Source: Roseburia sp. 499
Lineage (GTDB): Bacteria > Bacillota > Clostridia > Lachnospirales > Lachnospiraceae
NCBI RefSeq assembly: GCF_001940225.2
Contig: NZ_CP135164.1
Coordinates: 1,240,001-1,304,000 of the forward strand
Direction of reading: 5' to 3'
Length of the DNA stretch: 64,000 nucleotides
Each line of letters opens with the position of its first letter. Within the stretch, counting starts at the first letter, position 1. The notes under the pieces are model-generated. The model was not told the origin of the DNA, ran no database searches, and saw nothing but the letters and a program-made list of their open reading frames with translations. Positions 33,072 through 40,898 of the stretch are shown in pieces. The translations under genes and the position numbers were made by a program.

Positions 33072-34391
33072 ATGGAACAGATGTCCTTATTTGATGATAG
33101 AAAAGTATATGCACCTTTGGCAAGCAGACTTCGCCCGGAGAATCTGGATGATTTTATCGGGCAGGAGCATCTTTTGGGGCAGGGAAAGATGCTACGTCAG
33201 CTTATAGAAAGAGACCAGATATCCTCCATGATTTTCTGGGGACCGCCCGGTGTGGGGAAGACAACACTTGCAAGTATTATTGCCGGTCATACCAAGGCAG
33301 ATTTTATTAATTTTAGTGCAGTTACCAGTGGGATTAAGGAAATAAAGGAAGTTATGGCACAGGCAGAGAATGCCAGAAAGATGGGGATTCGTACCGTGAT
33401 GTTTGTGGATGAGATACATCGGTTTAACAAGGCGCAGCAAGATGCTTTTTTACCCTTTGTGGAGAAAGGAAGTATTCTTCTTATCGGTGCTACTACGGAG
33501 AATCCTTCTTTTGAGATTAATGCGGCGCTTTTATCTCGTTGCAGAGTGTTTGTCTTAAAGGCACTTACCGAGGAAAATTTGGTGCAGCTTTTGAAAAATG
33601 CATTAAAAGCGCCGGCAGGTTTTGGCAATCAGAACGTTCATATGACAGAAGAACAGATTCTGGCAATTGCAAAAGTGGCAAATGGAGATGCGAGAACAGC
33701 GCTAAATACATTGGAAATGGCAGTGTTAAATGGGGAACTTGCGGCAGATGCTTCTATTACTGTGACAAATGAGGGGATGGAACAGTGTATTAGCAGAAAA
33801 TCTTTACTCTATGATAAGAACGGCGAAGAACATTATAACCTGATTTCAGCTCTGCATAAGTCTATGCGTAATTCCGACCCGGATGCGGCAATATATTATA
33901 TGCAGCGAATGTTAGAGGGTGGGGAGAATCCACTTTATATTGCAAGGCGGCTGATACGTTTTGCCAGCGAAGATATAGGAATGGCAGATAGCGGAGCTTT
34001 ACAGGTGGCAATAGCAGCATATCAGGCATGTCATTTTAATGGTATGCCTGAGTGCGATGTGAATCTGGCACATGCGGTAACCTATCTTTCCATGGCACCG
34101 AAGTCAAATGCACTTTATATGGCATGTGAGGAAACAAAGAAGGATATTCGTACCAGACGTACTGACCCGGTACCACTTCAGATTTGTAATGCACCTACCA
34201 AACTGATGGAAGAACTTGATTATGGAAAGGGATACGAGTATGCTCACGATTATGAGAATAAGCTGACGCGAATGCAGTGTTTGCCGGATGCCTTGGCAGA
34301 ACGAAGATATTATCGTCCAACCAGTCAGGGAGCGGAACGGCAAGTAAAGGAGCGCCTAGAAGAGATAAGGGAGTGGAAAAGGAAAAAATAG
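33072..34391 (+). CDS. rarA: Replication-associated recombination protein A (AAA+ ATPase)
   Basis: A 439-residue clamp-loader-like ATPase that acts at stalled replication forks. Walker A is WGPPGVGKTT (56-65), Walker B is VMFVDEIHRF, sensor 1 is GATTENPSF and the Arg finger is in LLSRCRVF. The C-terminal MgsA domain carries YYMQRMLEGGENPLYIARRL. The N-terminus MSLFDDRKVYAPLASRLRP is typical. The LexA-like box in its promoter suggests DNA-damage induction. Confidence 0.95.
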   Translation: MEQMSLFDDRKVYAPLASRLRPENLDDFIGQEHLLGQGKMLRQLIERDQISSMIFWGPPGVGKTTLASIIAGHTKADFINFSAVTSGIKEIKEVMAQAENARKMGIRTVMFVDEIHRFNKAQQDAFLPFVEKGSILLIGATTENPSFEINAALLSRCRVFVLKALTEENLVQLLKNALKAPAGFGNQNVHMTEEQILAIAKVANGDARTALNTLEMAVLNGELAADASITVTNEGMEQCISRKSLLYDKNGEEHYNLISALHKSMRNSDPDAAIYYMQRMLEGGENPLYIARRLIRFASEDIGMADSGALQVAIAAYQACHFNGMPECDVNLAHAVTYLSMAPKSNALYMACEETKKDIRTRRTDPVPLQICNAPTKLMEELDYGKGYEYAHDYENKLTRMQCLPDALAERRYYRPTSQGAERQVKERLEEIREWKRKK

Positions 34392-34407
34392 ATAATTTAA
34401 TCTTACA

Positions 34408-34436
34408 TTGACAGAATAAAAGTAAAGGTGTATAAC
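34408..34436 (+). promoter_or_regulatory. Promoter of the TetR-membrane protein pair
   Basis: TTGACA (34408-34413) and TATAAC (34431-34436) are 17 bases apart. Just downstream, TACGA and TCGTA arms about 15 bases apart could be the TetR operator, but this is weaker than the other operators here. Confidence 0.55.
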
Positions 34437-34481
34437 ATAAATACGAACAAAAATATAAAACGGTCGTAAATGGAGGAGAAA

Positions 34482-35075
34482 ATGAGAACGAGAACATTTT
34501 CAGAAGAGGAAAAGAAAGAAATAAAACAAAAAATGAAAGAAGTGGGGATGCCAATGTTAAAAGAGCAAGGGCTAATACATATGTCCATTAGCAAACTTGC
34601 GAATGCAGTTGGAATAGGGAAAAGTACATTTTATAGTTTTTATCCATCAAAAGAGGAATTTGTAGAAGATATGCTGGCTGACAACAGGAAACAACTGTTA
34701 GAAGATTTGCAGGCTGGTTTACAGGGGAGAGAGAGATACTCTATTGAAGAAAGCAAGGCAATAGTGCGAAAGATGGTAATGGATGCAGATAATATTTATC
34801 AGAATTTTTCTTCTGAAGACGAGGCTGCCCTTAAGAAAATGTACGAAAAAAGAGGGGTTCCTTTTGTAGACTTGGAGAAAGAAAAGCGTGTTATTGAGTT
34901 CATTACATCTATGATGGATGGTGTAAAGAAAAACCTCGATTATGCGGTTATTGCAAATATCATTAAGATTATTGTTCTTTCCTATGAGCAAAAAGAGATG
35001 CTACATGAATCAGGGGTTGAGAGAACCATGGATATAATGGTTGATTTATTAATTGATTCAATTTTTGAAATGTAA
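34482..35075 (+). CDS. TetR-family regulator
   Basis: A 197-residue regulator with the HTH at about 30-52 (HMSISKLANAVGIGKSTFYSFYPSKE). The ATG at 34482 is chosen because GGAGGAG lies directly upstream; that ribosome site encodes the codons of a slightly longer reading from 34470. Residues 60-197 are the helical ligand domain. The stop falls just before the start of a six-helix membrane protein, which it probably controls. Confidence 0.86.
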   Translation: MRTRTFSEEEKKEIKQKMKEVGMPMLKEQGLIHMSISKLANAVGIGKSTFYSFYPSKEEFVEDMLADNRKQLLEDLQAGLQGRERYSIEESKAIVRKMVMDADNIYQNFSSEDEAALKKMYEKRGVPFVDLEKEKRVIEFITSMMDGVKKNLDYAVIANIIKIIVLSYEQKEMLHESGVERTMDIMVDLLIDSIFEM

Positions 35076-35088
35076 GGAGACGATGGTG

Positions 35089-35739
35089 ATGATAAAGGTA
35101 TTCGCAATTATAGGTATCATAGGCGGAATGTTATGTGCAGTGGCAGATTTGCTTTTGGATTTAAAAGGGGACGATAATCAGAAGCTTGGAAAAATGAAAA
35201 TGATAGACAGTAAGTGGAAAGTAATGTCTCATGGAAGATTTGTATGGTCAGATATTCTTGCGATGTTTGCTGTTCCTATGTATTCATGTGGCTTCGTGGC
35301 ACTTATGATGCAGCTATATAAGGTAAAAGTTGAACTGGCAATGGGAATGACAATCATGTTTTTGTGTGGGGCAATGGGGGGATTTATGATTCACACATTT
35401 CTGTGTATGATGCCTACGATATATCAGAAGATAATAGAGAAGGCAGATTTTGAAATAGCTGAGGATGTAATTGAAGGAGTATTTCGACAGATATATGTTC
35501 CGTTCTTTGTATTGTATTCTATGTTAGTTATTGTTCCTGCATTTATAGTTATGGGACTTATTGCTTTTGGAATCTTAGAACTGCCATTGTGGTGTATCAT
35601 TCTTAATCCCTTGTGTTTTCAACTAATAGGTCTTTTATTTAGAGCAACCGGACTCAAGATTTTCGTTGATGCGCCAAGTTGCTGTGCAGCAAGTCTTGGA
35701 CTTGCAATGTATGGAGTATTAGCATTGATGCTGATTTAG
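35089..35739 (+). CDS. Polytopic membrane protein (DUF6796-like)
   Basis: A 216-residue protein with about seven hydrophobic helices. The first helix is followed by a hydrophilic segment (LKGDDNQKLGKMKMIDSKWK) and SHGRFVWSDILAMFAVPMYS. I believe this is the DUF6796 family but cannot confirm it. The ATG at 35089 has TAAGGAG nine bases upstream; ATG at 35083 is an alternative. Cotranscribed with the TetR gene. Confidence 0.72.
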   Translation: MIKVFAIIGIIGGMLCAVADLLLDLKGDDNQKLGKMKMIDSKWKVMSHGRFVWSDILAMFAVPMYSCGFVALMMQLYKVKVELAMGMTIMFLCGAMGGFMIHTFLCMMPTIYQKIIEKADFEIAEDVIEGVFRQIYVPFFVLYSMLVIVPAFIVMGLIAFGILELPLWCIILNPLCFQLIGLLFRATGLKIFVDAPSCCAASLGLAMYGVLALMLI

Positions 35740-35799
35740 TTGGGAGAGGGGATTACTTTACAGTAAGAATGAAACGGTCACACTTTTTTCACAATTTTA

Positions 35800-35842
35800 T
35801 TAGCACTCGCCTCTTGACAGTGCTAATAACAAGTGTTATAGT
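35800..35842 (+). promoter_or_regulatory. CIRCE element overlapping the hsp20 promoter
   Basis: TTAGCACTC (35800-35808), nine bases, CAGTGCTAA (35818-35826): the HrcA operator CIRCE with one mismatch. A TTGACA -35 (35814-35819) and TATAGT -10 (35837-35842) 17 bases apart overlap its right half. HrcA should repress the two hsp20 genes at normal temperature. Confidence 0.93.
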
Positions 35843-35875
35843 ACAACTAGAACAAAGGAAAAGGAGGAAGGACCT

Positions 35876-36226
35876 ATGATGGCACCAGGAAAACATTATC
35901 CAATGAAAAGTGATATAAGGGAAAGGGATGATAAATATGTGTTGGAAATTGACCTTCCCGGATTTCGAAAAGAAGACATAAAGGCATATATCCAGAATGG
36001 ATACCTGATTGTATCTGCATTCCGAGAAAGGGAAAAGAACAAAGAAAATCACAAGTGGATTCGTCAGGAACGATATTTTGGTAACTATCAGAGAAGCTTT
36101 TATATTGGCACAGGAATTTCACAGGAGGATTTGAAGGCATCTTATCGATTCGGTGTTTTGAGAATTCAGATTCCAAAGATACCAAAGCATTTGGAAGATA
36201 ATGCAGGAAACATTCAGATAGCATAA
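35876..36226 (+). CDS. Small heat-shock protein, Hsp20 family
   Basis: A 116-residue protein that is almost entirely alpha-crystallin domain: YVLEIDLPGFRKEDIKAYIQ (22-41), NGYLIVSA, RSFYIGTGISQEDLKASY and the closing FGVLRIQIPK. The N-terminal arm is very short (about 15 residues), and the C-terminal I-X-I motif is only suggested by IPKIPK and IQIA. As an ATP-independent holdase it binds unfolding proteins. It is first in a two-gene CIRCE operon; the next Hsp20 is longer, so mixed oligomers are possible. Confidence 0.92.
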   Translation: MMAPGKHYPMKSDIRERDDKYVLEIDLPGFRKEDIKAYIQNGYLIVSAFREREKNKENHKWIRQERYFGNYQRSFYIGTGISQEDLKASYRFGVLRIQIPKIPKHLEDNAGNIQIA

Positions 36227-36278
36227 AATAGTAACAATTTAGAAATAGAATTTTATAGAGTTTAAGGAGGAATGACGT

Positions 36279-36728
36279 ATGTTAGCACCTAGTATTTTGG
36301 GAAGAAGTTTTGTAGATGATTTTTTCAATGATTCATTTGATGATATGTTTCAAGAGATGTTTCGTACACCGTATGAACATGCCAGTGCAGGCGGTCTGAT
36401 GTGTACTGATGTGCAGGATATGGGTGACCATTACCAGATGGAAATGGAACTGCCGGGGTATCAGAAGGAAGATTTAAAGGCAAATCTGAAAAATGGATAT
36501 CTGACTATTTCTGCGGAACACAAAGAAGAAAATGATCAGAAGGATGAAAATGGTAAGTTTGTCCGCAGGGAGCGTTACATGGGACATTGCCAGAGAAGTT
36601 TCTATGTCGGTGAAAATATTACTCAGAATGATATTCATGCCGGATTCGAGGATGGTGTTTTGAAACTGACGATTCCGAAGAAAGAAGCAAATGCAGTCGA
36701 AGAACAGAAATATATCGCTATTGAATAA
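36279..36728 (+). CDS. Small heat-shock protein, Hsp20 family (longer paralog)
   Basis: A 149-residue protein. An N-terminal arm with FVDDFFNDSFDDMFQEMFRT (11-30) resembles Clostridium Hsp18. The alpha-crystallin domain covers about 40-140 (YQMEMELPGYQKEDLKANLK; ERYMGHCQRSFYVGENIT; GVLKLTIPKKE). It follows the first hsp20 by 52 bases with AAGGAGG upstream and shares its CIRCE promoter. A terminator lies about 100 bases downstream. Confidence 0.95.
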   Translation: MLAPSILGRSFVDDFFNDSFDDMFQEMFRTPYEHASAGGLMCTDVQDMGDHYQMEMELPGYQKEDLKANLKNGYLTISAEHKEENDQKDENGKFVRRERYMGHCQRSFYVGENITQNDIHAGFEDGVLKLTIPKKEANAVEEQKYIAIE

Positions 36729-36736
36729 TAAGTAGA

Positions 36737-36826
36737 ACGAGATGAAACACGCTTTGCGAGTTTCACTCGTTATCGCGGTGCTCCTCGAATGCCCATGCAA
36801 GCATGGCATTCTCATCGCTACTCGCG
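36737..36826. repeat. Structured intergenic element
   Basis: A short, GC-richer element with several hairpins: CGAG-TTTCA-CTCG near 36759-36771 and GAATGCCCATGC / GCATGGCATTC (36787-36811) with a two-base loop and one bulged base. Base composition differs from the surrounding AT-rich spacers. It looks like a dispersed intergenic repeat (a REP- or MITE-like unit). Only one copy was seen in the window. Confidence 0.45.
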
Positions 36827-36832
36827 TAAATA

Positions 36833-36878
36833 AAAAGAGGAAAGAAATCTTAAAAATTTAGGATTTCTTTCCTCTTTT
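36833..36878 (+). terminator. Terminator after the hsp20 operon
   Basis: AAAAGAGGAAAGAAATC and GATTTCTTTCCTCTTTT form a perfect 17-bp stem with a 12-base loop. Confidence 0.9.
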
Positions 36879-36980
36879 CATATGTTATATTACCACAAAA
36901 TCGCTAAAATTTCAAGACTACTAATCAATCCGTGAACGCTGTATAATCGAAAAACCATATGCAGAAGGGAAGGTAACGAA

Positions 36981-37463
36981 ATGGAAGAAAAGGATTGGTT
37001 AGAGCTATTGTCGGGAAAAAATCAGCTTCAAAAAGTAATTGATATGAATCAAAAAACGGAGAAGTTTGGGCTTGCACTTACTGAGGAAGAAGCAAAGTTG
37101 TTAGTAGAAAGGAGGCAAGAAAACTTAAGAGAACAGCAGCGTGTAGAATTTGGAGAAGGAATACTGCCGAAGCTGATTTTTACTTTTTGCGATTCGCCTT
37201 ATATTTATCAGGAAAATTATGTGGAGACAATCACCAGATTGCAGGAGATTTTTTATCTATACAAAAATGAGTCTATGGATGAATTAACAGATGATGAGTT
37301 GCTTGATTATATGAAAGAGGCTTTTGAAGGGGAATGTGAAGGCTCTTTGGAATTTTTAGAGGAAACAGTGTTGGAAGGATTTGCCAGAAATATTAGAAGA
37401 GAAGGAAATTTTTTCTTCGGAAAGAACTATAAAATAAGGGGAGGAGAGAAAGAAGATGAATAA
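36981..37463 (+). CDS. DUF6323-like protein
   Basis: A 160-residue acidic, soluble protein, mostly helical. Recognisable segments are FGLALTEEEAKLLVERRQE (30-48), GILPKLIFTFCDSPYIYQENY (59-79) and DELTDDELLDYMKEAFEG. I recall this as DUF6323, whose genes sit next to DUF6179 genes in Clostridia, as here (8-base overlap). Function is unknown. No signal peptide or membrane segment. Confidence 0.7.
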   Translation: MEEKDWLELLSGKNQLQKVIDMNQKTEKFGLALTEEEAKLLVERRQENLREQQRVEFGEGILPKLIFTFCDSPYIYQENYVETITRLQEIFYLYKNESMDELTDDELLDYMKEAFEGECEGSLEFLEETVLEGFARNIRREGNFFFGKNYKIRGGEKEDE

Positions 37464-38289
37464 TTATGAAATGGAAGAGCTCTTACCCCTTGTTGCAGAG
37501 CTTACAGAAAAATACACTTCAAAGGAAAGTACCTCTATTTCTTATGAAAGGGCGAGACAGCTCATGGAGGCAGTTATTTACTGTATTCATCAGTGTGAGG
37601 ATGACAATCAGTTAATCAGTGCAGAAAAATTGTCTGCAAAAGATGCGTATTATTTTGGGTGTGAAAAGCTAAAGGAAAAAGTGAAAAGGACCCAGACCGC
37701 CTATAATAAAATGATTATAGATTTTAATTCCTTTGGCAATGAGAATTATAATGATACGGTAACCAAAGGGATTCCGGGATTTTTTCGATATTATGATATT
37801 TGGTTTGCGCCGCAGGAAACTATTATTACAATGGATTATCCCACAATCTGCCCAATGAAAGGAGTTACCGGAATAGATGCCATTGAAAAATATGTGGAAT
37901 ACATTTCTTATGAACAAAGATTTATGGGAGCATTGCCGGAGAATTATGTATGTGAAATACTATATAGATTTCAAAAAAGCTACAAAAAGCAGTTTTACAA
38001 TATTTGCAGTATTATTTTGCGCCATATTTTAGGGCATATGATAACCGGACAAAAATTAGGGATGGTTGCTTCTGATGAGGATTATATAAGGTTACAGGAG
38101 ATTATTCAGGCACATGACAAAGCCTGGCTAGAAACGAGACTTGTGAATTTATTGGAAAGTCTAATCCGGGAAAAGTACGAGGGAAACCTATTGATGCAAC
38201 TTTATCTGAAAGAGGACCTCAAAGACTTTGCAACAGAGATGTATCTTGCAGCACAAACCCAAAATCTACCGAAAGTGATTGTGTTATAG
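37456..38289 (+). CDS. DUF6179-like protein
   Basis: A 277-residue soluble, helical protein. Conserved-looking parts are SYERARQLMEAVIYCI (29-44), GIPGFFRYYDIWFAPQETII (105-124) and MDYPTICPMKGVTGIDAIEKYVEYI. It overlaps the previous gene and is probably its partner. I believe this is DUF6179; function unknown. Its TAG stop ends with the first base of the 9-bp target duplication of an IS element, so the insertion spared the coding sequence but removed any native downstream terminator from its immediate vicinity. Confidence 0.7.
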   Translation: MNNYEMEELLPLVAELTEKYTSKESTSISYERARQLMEAVIYCIHQCEDDNQLISAEKLSAKDAYYFGCEKLKEKVKRTQTAYNKMIIDFNSFGNENYNDTVTKGIPGFFRYYDIWFAPQETIITMDYPTICPMKGVTGIDAIEKYVEYISYEQRFMGALPENYVCEILYRFQKSYKKQFYNICSIILRHILGHMITGQKLGMVASDEDYIRLQEIIQAHDKAWLETRLVNLLESLIREKYEGNLLMQLYLKEDLKDFATEMYLAAQTQNLPKVIVL

Positions 38290-38297
38290 TAACAATA

Positions 38298-39910
38298 CAG
38301 CATTGAAAGGTAAAAATAATTCGCACTAAATCATATGAAATTACTGTGGTTTTCTCTGTAATAAGGTAAAATAGAAGAAAAACTTTATCGCAGAGGTGCA
38401 AAATGAGCCGAGAGCAGGAAAGAATCAGAAAGAAACTTGAAAACAATCCCATTGCTGAATGTAATAAGATTCAGAACAGATTTTGTCCGGAACTATTTTC
38501 GATGTTCGGCAGAGTAAAAGATCCCCGTAATCAGAGTTACATTGATTATTCTTCAAGAGTCATGCTTGGAACTATGTACTATAAAAGTATTGCAGGGATT
38601 TCGAGCATGCAGGAAATGACAAGAACCTTTAATGATGAGAAAATCTGCAGAAATTTATACAGATTCATGGGAGAAGAAGTAAAAGATTATATGCCCCATG
38701 GTGTGACAGAAAATGAATTTCTGGAAAGATTAGATCCAAGGGAGTTAGAGAATGTTCAGCAGAATATCGTATATTCCATGATTCGTCGAAAGACCTTTGA
38801 TAATGCCAAGGTGTTAAAGAAATGGCAGATTATTGTAGATGCAACCGAATTGGACGAAGGATACCAAAAGAAGAATGAGCATTATCTGAGCCGGTGTTAC
38901 AACAGAGGCTCAGATAAAGAGTACATTAAGTATCACAGAAGCATACTTGAGGCAAAAATATACTTTGGAGAAAATCTTGTATGCAGTATTGCATCAGAAA
39001 CAATAGAAAATTCGGAGAAATATATAAATCAAAGTGATGAAGCAGTAAAACAGGATTGCGAAAGTAAAGCTTTTGTAAGACTTGCTGCCAAAATCAAACA
39101 GAAATTCCCGAGGCTGCCAATTATCATTACGGCAGATGGACTGTATGTTACAAAAACAGTTTTACAGATATGTAAAGATTATCATTGGGATTACATTATC
39201 CGATATAAAGAAGGCTGCGCTTCATCAATAGCTAAAGAATACCGTGCACTTCCGGAAAAAGAAACAATTGGAACTGATATAGAGTATCAGAATAAAATCA
39301 TGTTCAATGACTTTGACGTGAATCTAATCTATTATCGGGAAAGGTGGATTGTAAAAGGTGAAGAGAAAGAAAGAGAGTTTGCCTGGATTACAAGCATCGA
39401 GATTACGAAAAGTAATGCAAAAAAAATCGTACGTGCCGGACGTAACAGATGGAAAATAGAAAATCAGGGATTTAACCGCCAGAAGCATTGGCAGGGAGAT
39501 ATAGAGCACGCATGTAGTTGGAATGAGCGGGCACAGAAGAATCACTATCTGATGGAACAGATAGCGGATTTTGTGAAGCAGCTATATGAGTATTTCTATC
39601 TTGAAAAAAATGGAATAAAAAAGCTGCAAAAAAATATATCTCCTGAATTGTTAGCCAGCTTTGGACGGCAACTAACAGAAACAGAAGATATACCAGTTCA
39701 ACTGAATAACTCAGTTCAAAACTGAATTAATTGTAGCAAAGAAGGTGATGCCTGCCAAGAGGAAAATGCAAAATTTATTCACAATTTTTTTTGACAGGAA
39801 TTTGTGTAAGTATGCAATGTGGATAACTTAAGACATTTTCACACGAAATGTCGAAGATAAGCATTTTACGGAAATGGTAGGCTATAAAACAAATTTACCT
39901 TTCAATGCTG
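38298..39910 (+). mobile_element. Complete IS4-like insertion sequence, 1,613 bp
   Basis: Perfect 17-bp terminal inverted repeats, CAGCATTGAAAGGTAAA at 38298-38314 and its complement at 39894-39910. GTAACAATA is directly repeated immediately outside both ends (38289-38297 and 39911-39919), a 9-bp target duplication. One intact transposase fills the element. Clean ends and duplication point to a recent simple transposition. Confidence 0.95.
38403..39725 (+). CDS. IS4-superfamily DDE transposase
   Basis: A 440-residue transposase. The DDE residues lie in IIVDATELDEGY, IITADGLYV and RWKIENQGF; the last one follows the R-X3-E pattern of IS4-type enzymes. A strong GAGGTG ribosome site precedes the ATG. 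The frame is intact, so the element should be able to transpose. The exact IS family (IS4 or a related group) was not checked against a database. Confidence 0.88.
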   Translation: MSREQERIRKKLENNPIAECNKIQNRFCPELFSMFGRVKDPRNQSYIDYSSRVMLGTMYYKSIAGISSMQEMTRTFNDEKICRNLYRFMGEEVKDYMPHGVTENEFLERLDPRELENVQQNIVYSMIRRKTFDNAKVLKKWQIIVDATELDEGYQKKNEHYLSRCYNRGSDKEYIKYHRSILEAKIYFGENLVCSIASETIENSEKYINQSDEAVKQDCESKAFVRLAAKIKQKFPRLPIIITADGLYVTKTVLQICKDYHWDYIIRYKEGCASSIAKEYRALPEKETIGTDIEYQNKIMFNDFDVNLIYYRERWIVKGEEKEREFAWITSIEITKSNAKKIVRAGRNRWKIENQGFNRQKHWQGDIEHACSWNERAQKNHYLMEQIADFVKQLYEYFYLEKNGIKKLQKNISPELLASFGRQLTETEDIPVQLNNSVQN

Positions 39911-40005
39911 GTAACAATACAATTTGATTGATATTATGACACTGGTACTATAAAATAGTAATTGTGAAACAAAGGATAAAGTGTTTCACAAGGAGGAAAT
40001 AAGGA

Positions 40006-40755
40006 ATGTATCATATAGTAATATGTGACGATAATACAGAGGATTTGAAGCGGTTCGTGGATTTTGTTCAATCAAGTAGAGAGTATGAGAATAGTATGAA
40101 AATCAGTACATATTCTTCCGGTGTTGATTTTTTAGAAGCGGGAAAAGAGGCAGTTGATTTGATGATTTTGGACATGCAGATGACTGGAATGGATGGATAT
40201 GAGACTGCCATGGAACTGCGTACCTATAATAGTCAGGCGGTGCTGGCATTTTGTTCTTCTGTGTGTATGCCAAGTCCGGAACATTTCAATGTTCAGCCTT
40301 ACCGTTATCTTTTAAAAGATTATTCAGATGAAAAAATAATGCAGGCAGTAGATGAGTTATTGATAGAGATGAAACGTCGCAGTTATAAAAAACGGTTGGA
40401 AGTAACCCAGGACGGCAAAGCAATATTATTAGAAGCAGAGGAAATCTTATATCTTGGTAAACTAAAACGGGGAACTAAAGTAGTGCTTGCGGCAGATGCA
40501 GCATTATATGGGAAGGTCACAGATCTTGTGATTCGGGAAAAGTTGGAAGAATTAGAGAAGGAACTACTGTCGGAAGGATTTGCAAAGCCGCATTCCAGTT
40601 ATCTGGTGAATCTGAAAAGAGTGAGGGCAGTAGATAATATGGAATTGTTGTTGGAAAATGGAGAAGGAATTAATATTAGCCGTTCCTGTCGGGAGAAATT
40701 TCACCATGCTTTTTCAGAGTTTTTTAGCAGAAAATACAGAAGAAGGACAAGTTAG
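40006..40755 (+). CDS. LytTR-family response regulator
   Basis: A 249-residue AgrA-type regulator. The receiver domain has acidic pair Asp8/Asp9, phospho-acceptor Asp56 (MILDMQM) and a Lys in LLKD. The LytTR DNA-binding domain covers about 135-245 (EEILYLGKLKRGTKVVLA; KPHSSYLVNLKRVRAV). A GTGAAAC/GTTTCAC inverted repeat (about 39963-39990) lies just before its AAGGAGG. The histidine kinase expected next is reduced to its first codons by an IS1380-type element, so the regulator may be an orphan. Confidence 0.9.
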   Translation: MYHIVICDDNTEDLKRFVDFVQSSREYENSMKISTYSSGVDFLEAGKEAVDLMILDMQMTGMDGYETAMELRTYNSQAVLAFCSSVCMPSPEHFNVQPYRYLLKDYSDEKIMQAVDELLIEMKRRSYKKRLEVTQDGKAILLEAEEILYLGKLKRGTKVVLAADAALYGKVTDLVIREKLEELEKELLSEGFAKPHSSYLVNLKRVRAVDNMELLLENGEGINISRSCREKFHHAFSEFFSRKYRRRTS

Positions 40756-40826
40756 AGGTTATTTCTTCCATATTATTTTTGAATAAAGGCAAAGTGATAT
40801 AATGGGAAAAAAGATAGGAGGGGCAT

Positions 40827-40898
40827 ATGCAGGAATTTTTTTGGCTAGTATCAGGAATTTTAGAAGTTTATCCTGATTTATTCACGGTTGTGCCGTGA
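40827..40898 (+). pseudogene. 5' remnant of a probable sensor kinase gene
   Basis: ATG with AGGAGGGG upstream starts MQEFFWLVSGILEVYPDL, a hydrophobic start like that of AgrC/GHKL-type kinases that normally follow LytTR regulators. The frame enters the IS1380-like end after about 18 codons and stops at a TGA inside it. That it was a kinase is inferred from position and hydrophobicity. Confidence 0.55.
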
